Source of the DNA: Allantophomopsis cytisporea
Lineage: Eukaryota; Ascomycota; Leotiomycetes; Phacidiales; Phacidiaceae
Direction of reading: 5' to 3'
Length of the DNA stretch: 64,000 bases
Assembly (NCBI GenBank): GCA_024752435.1
Contig: CP103037.1
Coordinates: 868,001-932,000, forward strand
In this document: one piece after another, positions 44,256 through 57,500 of the stretch
How the letters are laid out: each line of letters begins with the position of its first letter
Position numbering within the stretch: the stretch's first letter is position 1
The notes under the pieces: generated by a model
Seen by the model: the letters and a program-made list of their open reading frames with translations, nothing else
Told to the model about the DNA's origin: nothing
The model's database searches: none
Made by a program: the position numbers and the translations under genes

Positions 44256-46033
44256 ATGAGACTTGCTGTTGTCGCAACTCTTCCACTGCTGGCGAACTGT
44301 AAATCCTGGATTGGTTCATGGTATGACGTAGTGGTACACGGCGCATATCCACATATAACATACGAATCTTTCGATCTGGTATCGCCGCAATTCGTGGTGG
44401 AGCAATGGAGTGAGAGATGTAGCAACGAATATATCCTCATGGAGCCGCGGGGGAAAGTGGTGAAAAACCCAGGACCAATGATCACAGATGCTCAGGGCGA
44501 GTTAGTATGGATGGAGGATAGTTTCGGGGAGGTGATGGACTTGAAGGTGCAGAAATACCAGGGCGAGGACTATTTGACATTCTGGTCTGGGATCGATGAT
44601 AAGACACATGGACGGGGGAAATATTATATGGTGAGGAGCGAAATCCCCTAATTGCTACAACGGGAACTCATACTACACAGCTGGACTCTTCCTACGAGAT
44701 TGCACACATAGTGGAGGCGGCCAACGGGCTTGAGGGGGATCTTCACGAATTCTACATCACCGAACAAGACACGGCGCTCATTACAATTTACGAAATCGTA
44801 ATGACAGATCTCTCTGCATTCGGCAAAGGGAATGGTTATATATACGATGGCATTTTTCAAGAACTCGATATCGCAACTGGCGAGGTTCTCTTTGAGTGGC
44901 GTGCTTCAGACCACTACAGCCCGGAAGATTCATTCTTTGAAATGACAGGGGACATTGGATTAACGGAGACGAGCGCCTGGGACTACTTCCACATCAACAG
45001 CATCGACAAGGATCCAGAGGGGAATTATTACATCTCGTCGAGATATCTGCATACGGTCACTTGCATCAGTCCAACGGGAGAGATCGTTTGGACTTTAGGA
45101 GGAAAACGTAATGATTTCCGGGACCTTTCGGACGGAAAGGCTACGGATTTCACCTGGCAACATCATGTGAACTGGCACACAAACAACACCATCACCATCT
45201 TCGACAATGGATCAACGGATAAGGTCAAGACCGCAAAGCACAGCCGCGGCATGGCCGTTTCTCTTGATCTGGAGAATTGGACAGCCACTTTACTCGCGAG
45301 TTATGATGCGCCAGGAGGATTCCTTTCACAATCCCAAGGTTCGGTACAATTTTTACCAGATTCGGGGAATGTGTTTGTTGGCTGGGGCCACACTCCTCAA
45401 TGGACGGAGTTCACGGCTGCAGGAGATGTCTTATGTAGCATGCGATTCGGAGCGGCTGCCTTGATAGAATGGGGATTGGTGAAATCCTACCGCACGTTCC
45501 GCGCTTCCTGGGTTGGGAAGCCAAATACTATTCCCAGCATCCAGATGGGCAGCTCGAGAAGAAGAGTGTATGTGTCATGGAACGGTGCCACAGAAGTCCA
45601 CAAATGGGCGCTTCAGAGCGCAGAATCCGTACGTGAGGAGGAAGATATCGATGATGAGATGTTCCACGATGTAGAGAGTGTGCGACGGGAGACCTTCGAG
45701 ACGCATATCGATCTACCCGACAATGGTGGAGAGTACGTGCGTGTCGTAGCACTGGATTCGCAGAACCGCATTCTGGGATCTACCATGGTTGTGGACCGGA
45801 GGACAGGTAACATGATTGCAGAGGATGGAGAGGTCTTCGAGGCACCGAAAGACGACTCGGAAAGCACCGCGCTGTTTTTCTGTGGTTTCGGCATAATGAC
45901 CGCCGCCATGTTCATGGGTCTTTTCTGGAAGAAAATCATGACGCGAGTCTCATCGGTACACAAATGGCGCCAGGGCTTCATTCGCCTGTCGAAAACATCA
46001 GAGGACGAGGAGGAAAACTCGTTTAGATTATAG
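44256..46033 (+). CDS. Arylsulfotransferase-type (ASST family) membrane protein
   Basis: Exons 44256-44630 and 44681-46033 (50 nt phase-0 intron) give 575 residues. The start at 44256 gives a short signal peptide (MRLAVVATLPLLANC). The frame is open upstream, but that part lies in what looks like a leader intron. Family segments include YESFDLVSPQ, the Asp-Leu-Lys-Val blade DLKVQKYQGEDYLTFW, DGDLHEF-like GDLHEFYIT, WDYFHINSIDKDPEGNYYIS, and QHHVNWH. The beta-propeller is followed by a C-terminal membrane helix near residue 525 and a basic cytosolic tail. Relatives are annotated as arylsulfotransferases from bacterial ASST, but activity of the fungal proteins is not established. By topology it would be a type I membrane protein with the propeller in the lumen or outside. 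Confidence 0.85.
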
Positions 46034-46320
46034 GGTTATACCAAGGCGTTTTAGAAGCCAATATAGAATTAATACATTTCTCACGAGACTCATACACAAC
46101 GAGGCATAGCACACTTTCTGTTGATTCGAGGTTATGCTTGTTCATGTTCAGTTTGCTTGGGCCTTGACGCTCGCAGAGCTGTCGGTAGAAAAAGACCTAA
46201 ATTACAGTACGTTATCCTAACTCCATCCGCATACCAAATCCCAAACTCCGTCCCATCATCGCTCATTAAATCATTTTCAGGCATCCAGACATGTAGTAAA
46301 CCGTTCACATCACCTACCCT

Positions 46321-48094
46321 CTACTTAGGAATAGCAGATGTGATGAAGCCCTGATCATACCTGCCCTCGCCAATCATCGGCTCCTGGCTCTCCCTGCTCC
46401 GTGAAGCATTAATACTTTCCAACCACATGGTCCTCCCCCAGCTATTACCCCTTTCCCGTTCCCTATTCTCCCTCTCTGCACTCTCCCTCTCCCTCTCCCT
46501 CTCCCTCTGCACCACACGATCCGAGTTCTCACTGACCCCACTTTCCCCAGACATCTTCCCCTTCGCAACCCCATACCTCTCATTCTCGGCAATATACCTG
46601 CCCTCACCATCCAACACACTCCCAAGTGAATCAATGGTCAACGACTCCTCACCCTTCTTCTCCTCGTTAAAGAAGCGGAACTGATCGTACTGCCCTTCAG
46701 TATAAGTCTTGTTCTCGTGCGGATTGACATTAGTCTTTAACGCGGCCTCAACATCGCTCGGTTTGCGCTCTGAGTGACTCGCCCTGGTCCGCTTTGTCCT
46801 GCTCCGTGACAGCACGGCGTCGAACGGCGAGCGCGCTCGGCGGTACCACGAGGAGAACAACGATGGGTTGAAATCCGATGTGCGGGGCGCCGCTCGCGCT
46901 ACGAAGTACCGCGATAGCACGGGAAACGAGGCGCCGAGTGTGTACATGAGAATCTCGATGTCGTTGGTCATCACGAAGATGGTCTCCGTGTAGGGGAGGT
47001 CATTGTCTACGGAGGAGCGGTTGGCCCAGACGCCGTAGGCGCCGATGCCGCTGTGAACGTTAGCTTTGGGACTCGGTTGTTAAAGAGGGACAGGGCGGTG
47101 CTTACCATGCAATCGTGCCAAGCATGTTTGCACCAAAGACCATGAGGAGAACGCGGCGTTCGTGTTGCTTGAGGTTCGTTTGGCGTAGGATTTCAAAGGG
47201 GATGGAGACGATGGCAAGGTCGATGGGTATGCTCAATCCAATCCAGAGATAGCGTACCGGGTCGATCGGGAGGCACCATTCGTTGGGTATCTCATACACG
47301 AAGTTCGAGAGGAAGGGCCGACATTGGAAGACCCAGGTGCAGGCCTCAGTTATTCCTAACAACATGATCAAAACGCACAGAGCGTAGACACATCGTCGTA
47401 GTTTTTGGAATGCATATGGTACTGGTTATATGTTAGGCGAGTAGCAAGGGGCTAACTATTGCTGACAGCTTACGGATTTCTATCAAGCAGAAACACACAG
47501 ATATTTTGATCATGGAGGATATCAAGTAATATCCAAACCATCCCCAGCTGAACTGTACTTTGTTAGCTGGATGGGAGTTTGAGCAGGAACTTGTAACTTA
47601 CCATCCAATGTGGTTTAAGCCATGCGTCTGGTACATTTTGAACATGTCTTCCAGAGCCATAGCGAACGGTGCCAATTTGGCACACGGTATATGGAAAAAC
47701 TAGTAGAGCCTAGGATGAGTTAGAGTCACGTTCAAGAGACAAAAGAGCACCTATCTACTTACACCAGCACCCATCAACCATCGATCGTCGTGGCGGAATC
47801 TTCGCAACTTGGTATATCGGTACCAAATTCGAGAAATGATAACAATAACTATTCATGACTGGTGTTAGTTGTGCATATAAGAGTATCAAACAATAAATAC
47901 ATATGAACACCTATTATAAAAAGTACACAACGAGACTCTGAAGACTTACGAGTTAAGCCGTTGGCTATACATATTGTAGCAAGTTCCATATGAACATGCC
48001 ACCAAGGAATCGGAAAATTGGGATCATAGCCAGCAACACCGTCGTCATTGCCGGTAGTGACGGCATTCTGATCCGAAGTGTTGGTAGATGACAT
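46321..48094 (-). CDS. Rhodopsin-domain (PTH11-like) integral membrane protein, second copy type
   Basis: Six exons (48094-47950, 47848-47763, 47709-47602, 47552-47474, 47421-47106, 47050-46321), all GT..AG and phase-consistent, give 487 residues. Seven hydrophobic segments are visible. Landmarks are IISRIWYRYTKLRRFRHDDR, TVRYGSGRH, SSMIKISVCFCLIE, WVFQCRPFLSNF, and MLGTIACGIGAYGVW before the last helices. The C-terminal tail is long and charged, with an RE-repeat (RERERERESAERENRERERG) encoded by a CTCTCC microsatellite at about 46474-46511, a likely site of length variation. It has the same fold as the gene at 18904-20270 but low identity, so a recent duplication is unlikely. Function and ligand are unknown. 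It converges tail-to-tail with the ASST-type gene, 287 bp apart. Confidence 0.85.
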
Positions 48095-50884
48095 CGTGAA
48101 CACCTATTGTTAAGATCAACTCCGACAGTGTATATGTAATATACCAGTATGTCGTATCAAGTGTCCGGACAGCAAGAGATCATTCATGCCATAAACATCA
48201 CTGAGTATGTTCATTCGATATAAGTATTCCGAGATTTGTGAACACAACTGAGGAGTGCTAAGATCTGGAGGCTGGTGAAACGGGTAATGATAAGAATTGC
48301 TTCTGTGTGATGGGATGGTAGATTGATCATACAGGAGATCATAAAGCCATGGCTGTTCTTGGAATGCTAATTGCACGGTCGACTACCCAAAGTGAGTACC
48401 AGGGCCGCTCACACCCCACGTCCATTTGTACCCACCCATCTCTACAACCTTGTGCAGCCACGATAGAATTGTCGTGCAGCTAATTGAACCAAAGGCTTGT
48501 CGGAAGATAGATGCTATGTATTCCGGATGTATGTACATGTGTACTTCTATGTTCAATCAATGCAACGAAAATCATGATATTGGCAAAGGTGATATCTTCA
48601 GTGACTGCTATCTACCGGAAGCTTACAGATATTTTGAATTCAGATGAATTGACTTATCTAAGGTGACGAAGTCTTCATATTTTCGCATCGAACGTCAGTC
48701 CCACTAAGTGCAATTTCTGCACCTACTCCGTAGACGGGGAGATTGTACGGTATTTCCACGGACTTTTCATGCCCCGGTTGCGTACACCATTCCGAATACC
48801 TCACGAGATTTATTTTAAACCTAGACGTCGGCAGTGGGATGATATCCGGACTTGTATCACGGTAGACTTATGATTAAGGTAAGTTGCGTTGAGCATGAGA
48901 CGCCTGCAGGTCTTCCCGTCTCTCATGACGGCAAGCATCCATGTCGGCATGTCACTCTACATCAACAAGAGCAGACACCATAGACCAACGGCGGACGTCG
49001 ATGATTAAGCAAGAATCGAGCCTTTAATACGCATAGGAAAGTTAGAAAACGACAAGTAAGTTTAGGCGTCTAAGGTCGAAGATAAGAGCGTACAGCACCC
49101 CCAGACTTTCTGCATACTCCTCTGGTTGCGAAATTTCGATGAGGGCGGCGACCTACCTTATTGGGATAATTCGATACTGACGAAGCATCGGTCCCTGGCA
49201 TCTGTGCGGGACCCCCTCGGTGGCTTATCGTCCCGACGTTGTCATAGCACAGAGGTGCCAGGGTCTATTCGAACGTCAAGCGACGTGCAAGCTTTCCGTG
49301 CCGGAGTGCATACGCTTCGAAACAAGAAAGCTCCATGAATATATCAGAATTGCGCACATCTGTTATGATTGTTATCATGATCATTATCATGATCGTTATC
49401 ATCATGGGAATTTCTGAGGCTTGATGGACAGACAGCCAAACCGTTTCTACTCGGGCCTCCTGATCTTTCCCTTTCCCTTTCCCATCCATGTCGTTCTTGA
49501 TCGTCCATATTTCGTTTCTATGCCTTGCAAAGAAACGAGGCGGAGTCGCTTCCAACATTGAAAGTTTTAGACGTCCTTGTCTTAGATTTTGGTGCTCGTG
49601 CTTCCACGTGTGATGGCAGCAGATCAAGTTGGCGTCATTGTCCTGGTATCTTGGCCATATCGACTCTTGGACCACTAGCTGCCTCCGGATCTGTCGGGGG
49701 TCATGGATCTATTTGTTATCTATATCAAACCTCTTATGACCTTCACATGTTGCCGACAGTTGAATCGTGTTGGATCGCAATCAGATACAGGAGCTTCATG
49801 TCCAGACTGCTGCAACTGCTATCACATTTCGTAGTCATGAAGTCGGAAGATCGAAGATTCAGTTGCATCCGGCAGCTTCTTAACAATGCAACGACTATAG
49901 CTGCAGTTCGTGCAGGAACTTTAGTCCGGTAAACCTAGTACCATGCTTTGTACTGCATCGATATAGACGGCACGTAAGAGACTGCCTGATATGTGTATCA
50001 AAGTGCGCATCGAAGAGCTATCGCATTCTGATAGCGCTCGTGCAGAATTGACGCTTATCGTGGGGGGTCGTGGCTGTCGACTGCTTTCCTTCTCCAGGGT
50101 CCTTGTTTAACAGCGTGCAGTTCTTGTGCAACAGCCTCGGAACATGTCTTTTACTCTTAAATATAACTGATCTTGCTCAACGCCACAAGCATCACCAGAG
50201 ACGATAAGTATAAGTAGCGAATCGACAACAATATTTAAGAGCGTGGTGTGGTTGATCCTGAAGCTATTCCCCCTGCTTCGCCCTATATGGAAACTCTTGA
50301 GCTCTGATAGCAAATGCAGACGCCACCAGTGACCTACGAATCGGTTATAGACTTCGCAGCGGTTCGACAATTAGCCGGTTCTCCATCTGTCTCGAAGAAG
50401 CGAAGTTGGGATCTACAAGCACGTTGCGAGTTTCGTTGAACTTTGGTTCGGATACGGATCATTGGTTTTCGCCAATGTGCAACATATCTTGGCATTGCTG
50501 TACCGAAACTACTTTGAACTGCCATGGTGTTGTCTGATATCTTCTAATGCTTGGAGGCCTCAACGACGTTGATCGCATCAATCTGAATGAACGGAACAAT
50601 TGTCTGCCGCACGTACTTAATAGGATCGCCGTAACACAAATTTGTCTGTACGATTGTAGAACACCGCCTCGCGCAAGGAAACGAATCTTCACCACGCTGT
50701 CATGATATTACGACCGCTGAATCCGAAGCAAGTCTGAAACACCATACCACCTGGAAACATATCTTTTAATCCGAGGTACTCCTTGGTTTTGATACTATTT
50801 ATACTACATGATAGGGTCTATTTGTATATACAGAGAGTCAATAATTCAATCATAGCATATGGTCCATATATCTCTTCGATAGGA
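48095..50884. other. Gene-poor intergenic stretch
   Basis: About 2.8 kb without a supportable gene. An ATCATGATCATT-type simple repeat lies at about 49366-49407. Open frames near 49525-49932 look random. Confidence 0.5.
49366..49407 (+). repeat. TTATCATGATCA simple repeat
   Basis: Tandem ATCATGATCATT/GTT units seen directly. Confidence 0.8.
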
Positions 50885-52045
50885 CTAATCCCACACCTGT
50901 CGACAACTGATATTGAGTCTCTTACCAGCCATATAGCCTTTCCACTTCCCGTACATCCTCTTCTCCTCCTCATCAGCGCCAGGCGTGCCAGCAGGCCACT
51001 GTGACATAAACTCAGGACAAGTGCCCGCAATAGTTCTAGGCATAGCATGCCACGCCCATCTCGTCTCACCATCCATATGAATAACATCGCCACTCTTGAC
51101 CCTGATAGCGACTGTTTTTCCACCACCCTCAACCTCACCTTCTCCCCTTGCGACCACAAAAATCCCATCACACCCAAGACTAAAGCTTGCAAGTCCGCGC
51201 TCACATTGCTCACTTACATCGCGATGTACGGGCATGTAGTCTTTAGGAGAGTACAGGAGTACAACTCCAGACTCGGCTTTGATGTGGGAAAAAAGCCCCG
51301 ACACCAATTTGGAGATATCAGGTGGGAAAGAAGTCGGGCCATGCTTGGGATACGAGCGTGTAGGCCAATCGTATTGCTCGCCCAGGGTCAGCCAGCGGAG
51401 TTTCTTAGCAAGGAATTGTGCTATGTTTAAGGGTTTGTGCTTTTCAGGATCTTTGGGTGTGAGATATGTTCCTTTTGATACCTGTGGAAAAGTGAAAAAT
51501 GATTTGTGGTCGACGTCTTGCGCCTCTGTCTCCTCTTCACCTTGCCGGGGCGGTGGGTAAGGGATGTGGTAGTCTGCTTCTAGATTTATTTTGTGTTTCG
51601 AGTTGGCGAGGTCTCTGTGCATGATTTGAGAAAGAAGGAGGACCTGTGTCTCTGGAGGTAGAATTCCGGGCACAATTTGGAGCCCTGTGTCATTCTCAGT
51701 ACTTTGCCAACTTCTTGATATTCAGCGCCACAACCTACCTGGAAATTCCTGATGCTCATACACCGTGGCATCTTCAACAGCTGTCTTCAGAGGATCAGAA
51801 CTGCCATCTGTCTTCAAAGCATGATTTCTAAATGCAATACATGCTTTACTAATCGTCTCCGCCGGGACCTTGCCGACTGGGCGGAAAACCTTCTCTTGCT
51901 CAGCAGTGAGGCCACGACCAAAATCCACTACCTCCCGGTCATTCTCCAAGTCCGAGATCTTTACTTTGTTGTAATGCCAGTAAGCTTCTTGTATATGCAT
52001 GGGAGGAAGAGCATGTGTGTCATGATGCGCATTTTGTTTCTGCAT
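50885..52045 (-). CDS. AlkB-type 2-oxoglutarate/Fe(II) dioxygenase (ALKBH1-like)
   Basis: Exons 52045-51739 and 51684-50885 (54 nt phase-1 intron) give 368 residues. The C-terminal half is the AlkB double-stranded beta-helix. The iron ligands are H256 and D258 (MPVHRDVSE) and H315 (WAWHAMPRT). The 2-oxoglutarate-binding pair is R358 and R364 (RLNISCR, the AlkB Rx5R). The N-terminal part (DFGRGLTAEQE, VYEHQEFPGL) is typical of fungal ALKBH1-like proteins. These enzymes demethylate nucleic acids; candidate substrates are tRNA m1A or DNA/RNA adducts, and which applies here cannot be read from sequence. Upstream, a 68-codon ATG-initiated frame (52293-52090) joins this gene in phase through a 49 nt GT..AG intron whose acceptor lies inside the start ATGCAG, so a longer isoform is possible. 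Confidence 0.88.
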
Positions 52046-52691
52046 AGCGAGTCAGCACAGTTTAGATGTCAAGCACGTGAGCACTCACTTTGGATTCTGA
52101 CGAAAAGTTCATGGCTGCACCCCGAGACGCCCAATTCACTGTACTCACACGGAAGAGACGTGATATTAAGCAGATACCGGGTCGTGGTAAGGACCGCAAG
52201 CACTTCATATGCTGGTTTCAAATCACGTGGCGGTACTGAAGTCAAAAAATGAACATATTCCTGAGACTTTGTCATTTTATCGCCAGATCTCATCTGATAA
52301 GATTATCACGCAGCTAGCGCCTCCAACCGAGATCGTGGAACTTTGCATAACACTCGGAACGCATAACGACATTTGACGACTCATAAGTCGCGAGTCGTAG
52401 AAGATAATCAGAGCACTGAGGTAAAGTACGTGTAGTATTGATATTATAGATAGCTACAAAGATATTAAAAATAATATTTTCATGACAGAATATCTTTCTT
52501 CCATGCCTCAGTTATCAAAAGTCATGAAATATTTATGTATAAATTCAAGGTTTATTTTTCATGTCTGAGATTCCTTTCCCCGCTTTTACATTAATCTGCT
52601 TTATCTTATCTTTCTTTGGTCTTTATTACTTCGACAACAACGTCTGTTATTTCCAAATAGTTTGTGCTGTTTCTTGATCGCTGTTGTTACT
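52046..52691. other. Divergent intergenic region
   Basis: Contains the possible upstream AlkB exon at 52293-52090 (minus) and the 5' flank of the paraoxonase-like gene. AT-rich around 52440-52560. Confidence 0.5.
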
Positions 52692-54031
52692 ATGCCACGT
52701 CTTCTTGCCATTGGGGGCGCTCTCTTTGCTGTCCTCTTCGCCTGGGTCTATCAAGGTGTCAACCATCGCTTTAGCGTCCTTGGATTGACAAGATCTGCTT
52801 CCTTATTGACAAATATACATGGTCATGAATTGCGTATCATTCCAGATACTGTCCAATGCGAAGACTTGCATGTACATGCATCCTCAGGTCTTCTATTCGC
52901 TGCTTGCCAAGGTGAATCGGCCTCGCGTTTTTCCTACTTTCCTCCCACAACCAATTGGAAGGATCCTCAAACCGCCAGCCAGAAGCAAGGCTCTATCTAC
53001 ATTATCAATCCCAAGGTAAATTCCAAAAGACTGAACGTCACCAAATTATGCTGATGGATTAGGACTTCACTTCTAAGAGATTGGCCTTAAAAGACTTTGA
53101 AGGCTCTTTCACGACCCACGGAATCGACATTTGGTCTTCAGAAGAGGATCCAGAAACCGTTTTCATATATGCTGTTAACCATGTCCCAAATCTCGAATAC
53201 TATCAAAAGAAGGCAGCTGGGACTCTGACCTCCCAAGACTTCAAGACCAGATCCCAGATTGAGATATTTAAGCATACTATATCCTCACCAGAAGCGACCT
53301 TCATTAAAACTATCGCTCACCCATTAATCCGTACGCCAAACGACATTTTGGTTGACCATAGTGCAACCTCATTCTATGTCACTAATGACCACTACTATCG
53401 GGAAGGTGCTGCCCGTGGCTTTGAAGAGTTCGGATTTCAGAGACTAGCAGCCTGGTCCGACATAGTGCACGTTACGTGGAAGCCTCTGGAGAAGGCGGTT
53501 CAGGGTGAGGAAGTCATTGTTGAGGTAGCTCACAAGGGTCTCCACAATAACAATGGACTCGGGCAAGGTAAGAATGCAAATGAATTGCTTATTGTTAGTG
53601 CTGCTTCTGGAGTTTTGAGGATTGCGGAGCGTTGGAATGGTCAGATCCCTTTCACCATCCGAGATACGATTCAATTGGATACTACCCTCGACAACCCATT
53701 CTACTTCCATGACATTTACGCCAGGACCGGGCATGATGCTAGCGGATATGTGCTCGCGGGCCTTACACGCGCCCATGAGTTGCCGGATACACATTCGAAA
53801 CCTGATGCTATTGATCCTGTTATTGTATGGCTCGTGCAGCCAGATCCAAAGGTTTCTGGTGGCTGGAAGAAAACGGCCATCTTTCAAGATGATGGAAAGA
53901 TAATCCGCACGGCCAGCCAAGCTGTTATTATTCCAATCGATCCAAGTACGAACGGAGGATTAAAGCAGGGTTGGTTGTTTGTGACAGGATTCTTGGCCGA
54001 AGCTATGATTGCGACAAAGATTGATCTTTAA
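52692..54031 (+). CDS. Paraoxonase/arylesterase-like protein
   Basis: Exons 52692-53015 and 53063-54031 (47 nt phase-0 intron) give 430 residues. The ATG at 52692 starts a hydrophobic N-terminal segment (LLAIGGALFAVLFAWVY), an uncleaved signal anchor as in serum paraoxonases. The six-bladed propeller shows PON landmarks: CEDLHV near the start, THGIDIW (the active-site histidine region), TPNDILVD (calcium-binding Asn), HNNNGLGQG, and DNPFYFHDIY with the paired Asp-Asn calcium ligands. PON-family enzymes hydrolyse lactones and aryl esters in a calcium-dependent way. Fungal members are little studied, and the natural substrate is unknown. The 50-residue insert around YFPPTTNWKDP is characteristic of the fungal group as far as I recall. 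Confidence 0.85.
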
Positions 54032-54589
54032 GTGTCTATATATATGTCGGCTATATTGTTTTCATGTTATATCCTTGGTATTGAAAGGAATAGGATTATC
54101 ACCCAATTGGCCATTTCACTAGACAGCATTGTAATAATGACGGAGATTTCATAACCATCTGCAACCGGAGTATTTTCAGACCGAAGGCACATAAGTTTGA
54201 AATCTTATATATCACCTTCAGTACCGTTTTGAAGAGATCTAGAACAAAGGATGAGGCTACCTAGTAGACGCAGAGAACCACGTGATCTTAAAAACCGTAC
54301 TTGTACGCGGCGCAAATGACTATGGCGTCACCATCTATGCATTGAACACAGGAGAGAACTAAGAGTCTTACAACTACCTTATCTCATACTTAGACTTTCG
54401 TGCCTGAATCCCCTAATTGTTTTAATTTCATAAGGCAGTTCCCGCGATATCGTATTGAAGGCAAAACAGTGCTCAAAGAGGAAGTCTCGCCACTTCATTG
54501 ATTCCGACGCAAACACAAAAAGACATCTCGCCACCTCTTTGACTCTATATGAACATAAACATCGTATGGCTAGTTGATTACCGATAAAA
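54032..54589. other. Intergenic
   Basis: 3' flank of the paraoxonase-like gene and 5' flank of the helicase; nothing else recognised. Confidence 0.6.
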
Positions 54590-57500
54590 ATGCCATTAAA
54601 GGCAGCAACCATCTCAGACAAAGTGGTGAGGAAGCGGAAGAGGAAGACTGCAGAAAACGAAGAGGTGGAACCTTCTGACCCCGTCCCCGAATCCTCAAGC
54701 GCTACATCTATTCCCACCAAAACGCACGATGGGGGATCTAAACCGAAGAGAACAGCCAAATCTAAAGCACCTCCGGCTCTTTCAAGATCTTCATCAACCT
54801 CTTCTAACCCAGTCACCTCGGAAGTTCCATACTCACCGTACTTTTTGGCGCTTGAAAAGACGCACAGAGCTCTGAATTTGGTCTTTACATTCTGTTGCTC
54901 GCGCAAGCACCTCGCGACAACATTTGATACGATTAAGAGTTCTGTAGAGGCTCATATCAAGCGGGACTTGCTTATCGAAGATATTGCGGCTATTGTCGCA
55001 CTCCGGCCTAGCGGCATTAATTTCACATATGTGGACGAGGCTATGTTACAAATTGATGTACGTGGAGCAGAAAAGGACGAAACTTTCAAAGGAGGCCGAG
55101 TGAAAGTTTTTCATGTCGCTGGCCCACCACCTGATGCTTCTGTGGGAGGGTTCACTGGTACTGAGGGATTAGGGCCTCTAACTAATGGAGAGTTCAAGGA
55201 GGTCCTTCTTTTTGAATATGTGGATGGCGACTTGAAGCGTCAAGTGGCGGACAAGAAGACAGGAGAACCCACGAAAATATCGAGGAAGCTCAAGGATGAG
55301 GAGCTCAAACTGCCGGTTTATAGTCAGAAGCAAATGATGGCTCTGATTGACAAGCGAAATAAGAAGTTCGCAAATGCTCTAAATACTTTCTTGAATCGTT
55401 GCGCTGAAGATGGTCTTGATGCCGAGACTGAATTAAAACGAATAGCTCATGCATATATCCCAAGACCGGCTGAATCTAGGACAAGTACTCCGAAGCCAGA
55501 ACACAGTACACTGCCGAAATCTATACCAAAGGATCGGAAGAGTGTCTCGGAAATCATCAATGAGCTTAAGGAGAGCGAATGGTATACTGGTCAGATTGTT
55601 CCTGATGGTCACCGCGTATTCGATCCTCAAGAGGCTATATACGGTGATTTGAATTTTCAGCTCAGTCAAGACTTAGTGAACGCGTTATACAACACGAAGG
55701 GCATTACGCAACTATATGCACATCAAACGGAGGCCATCAACAACTTATATGAAGGGCATCATGTCGTTGTAGCAACTTCTACGAGTTCTGGAAAATCTTT
55801 GATCTATCAGATTCCTGTGCTGCACGAATTAGAACGAGATCACGAGTCGAGAGCAATGTACATCTTCCCAACAAAGGCACTTGCGCAGGACCAGCGCCGA
55901 AGTCTGAAGGAGATGATGAGGTTTATGTCGGGCTTAGAGGAGGCTATTGTGGATACATTTGACGGAGATACTGAAATGAAGGATCGGAATATGATCAGAG
56001 ATGAGGGTAGGATCATCTTCACAAATCCGGATATGCTACATATCACCATTCTCCCACAAGAAGAAAGATGGAGGACATTCTTGAAAAACCTGAAGTTCGT
56101 GGTTGTCGATGAGATCCACGTCTACAATGGCCTCTTTGGTTCCCATGTCGCTTTTATCATGAGAAGGCTACGAAGGATATGTGCGGCATTGGGAAATCGT
56201 CACATCAAATTCATTTCTTGCTCTGCTACTGTGGCGAATCCCCAGGATCATTTCAAGACAATTTTCGGTATTGATGATGTACGCATGACGGATTTTGATG
56301 GTTCACCATCTGGTAGAAAGGAATTTCTATGCTGGAATACCCCGCACAAAGACCCTGGAGACCCTACAAGTGGCAGAGGCGATACGATGGCTGAGGCTGC
56401 AAGGTTGTTCTGTCAGCTCATCCTACGGGGCGTAAGAGTCATTGCGTTCTGTCGAGTAAGAAGAAAGTGCGAGGCTCTTGTCGGAGCAGTTAAGTATGAG
56501 CTCACACAGCTTGAGCGACCCGAGTGTATGGCAAGAGTCATGGGATATCGTGGTGGTTATACACCTCAAGACCGGAGGCGCATTGAGACTGAAATGTTTG
56601 AAGGAAAACTTATGGGCATCATTGCCACGACTGCCCTAGAACTTGGTGTTGACATAGGTTCTTTAGATGCAGTCATAACCGTTGGATTTCCGTACACGAT
56701 TGCGAATTTGCGACAACAATCAGGTAGAGCAGGTAGAAGAAACAGGGATTCTATGTCTGTTCTGGTCGGCGACTGCTTCCCGACTGATCAGTATTACATG
56801 CAGAATCCTGACGAGATCTTTACAAAGCCTAATTGCGAACTACAAGTTGATCTACAAAATATGCTGGTACTCGAAGGTCATGTTCAGTGTGCTGCATATG
56901 AGATGCCCATACGTTCTGATGAAGATGAAATATATTTTGGGAAGAACCTAGCTGAAATTGCAGAAGAACGCATGGTGAAGGATAGTCTAGGGTTTTACCA
57001 CTGCAATGAGCGCTTTCGACCACTTCCCTCAAAGTTTGTATCCATCCGAGATACAGAAGAGGATCACTTCGCCATCGTGGATATTAGCCATGGTAAAAAT
57101 ATCGTCTTAGAAGAGCTTGAAGCGTCACGAGCATTCTATACCCTCTATGACGGAGGCATTTTTCTTCATCAAGGAAATACTTACCTCGTCAAGGAGTTTA
57201 ACCCTGAGCGCAAGTTTGCCAAAGTCGAATACGTCAAAGTAGACTGGACTACACAACAACGCGATTTTACTGATGTCGACCCCGTCGAAACTGAAGCTAT
57301 CCGTCGCATTCCCAACTCACTCTCGCGTGCCTTCTTCGGTGCTATCAAGATCCAACATGTTATCTTCGGCTTCTTCAAGCTCGACAAGAAGCGCCGCATC
57401 CTCGATGCCGTGCAGGTAGACAATCCGCCCATCATTATCTACAGCAAAGGCATGTGGCTGGATGTGCCGAAACGGGCTCTCGAAATCCTTGTCGAGCGAA

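Noticed and set aside
49525..49932. 135-codon plus-strand frame
   Set aside because: No domain, signal peptide or conserved-looking segment; composition resembles translated non-coding DNA.
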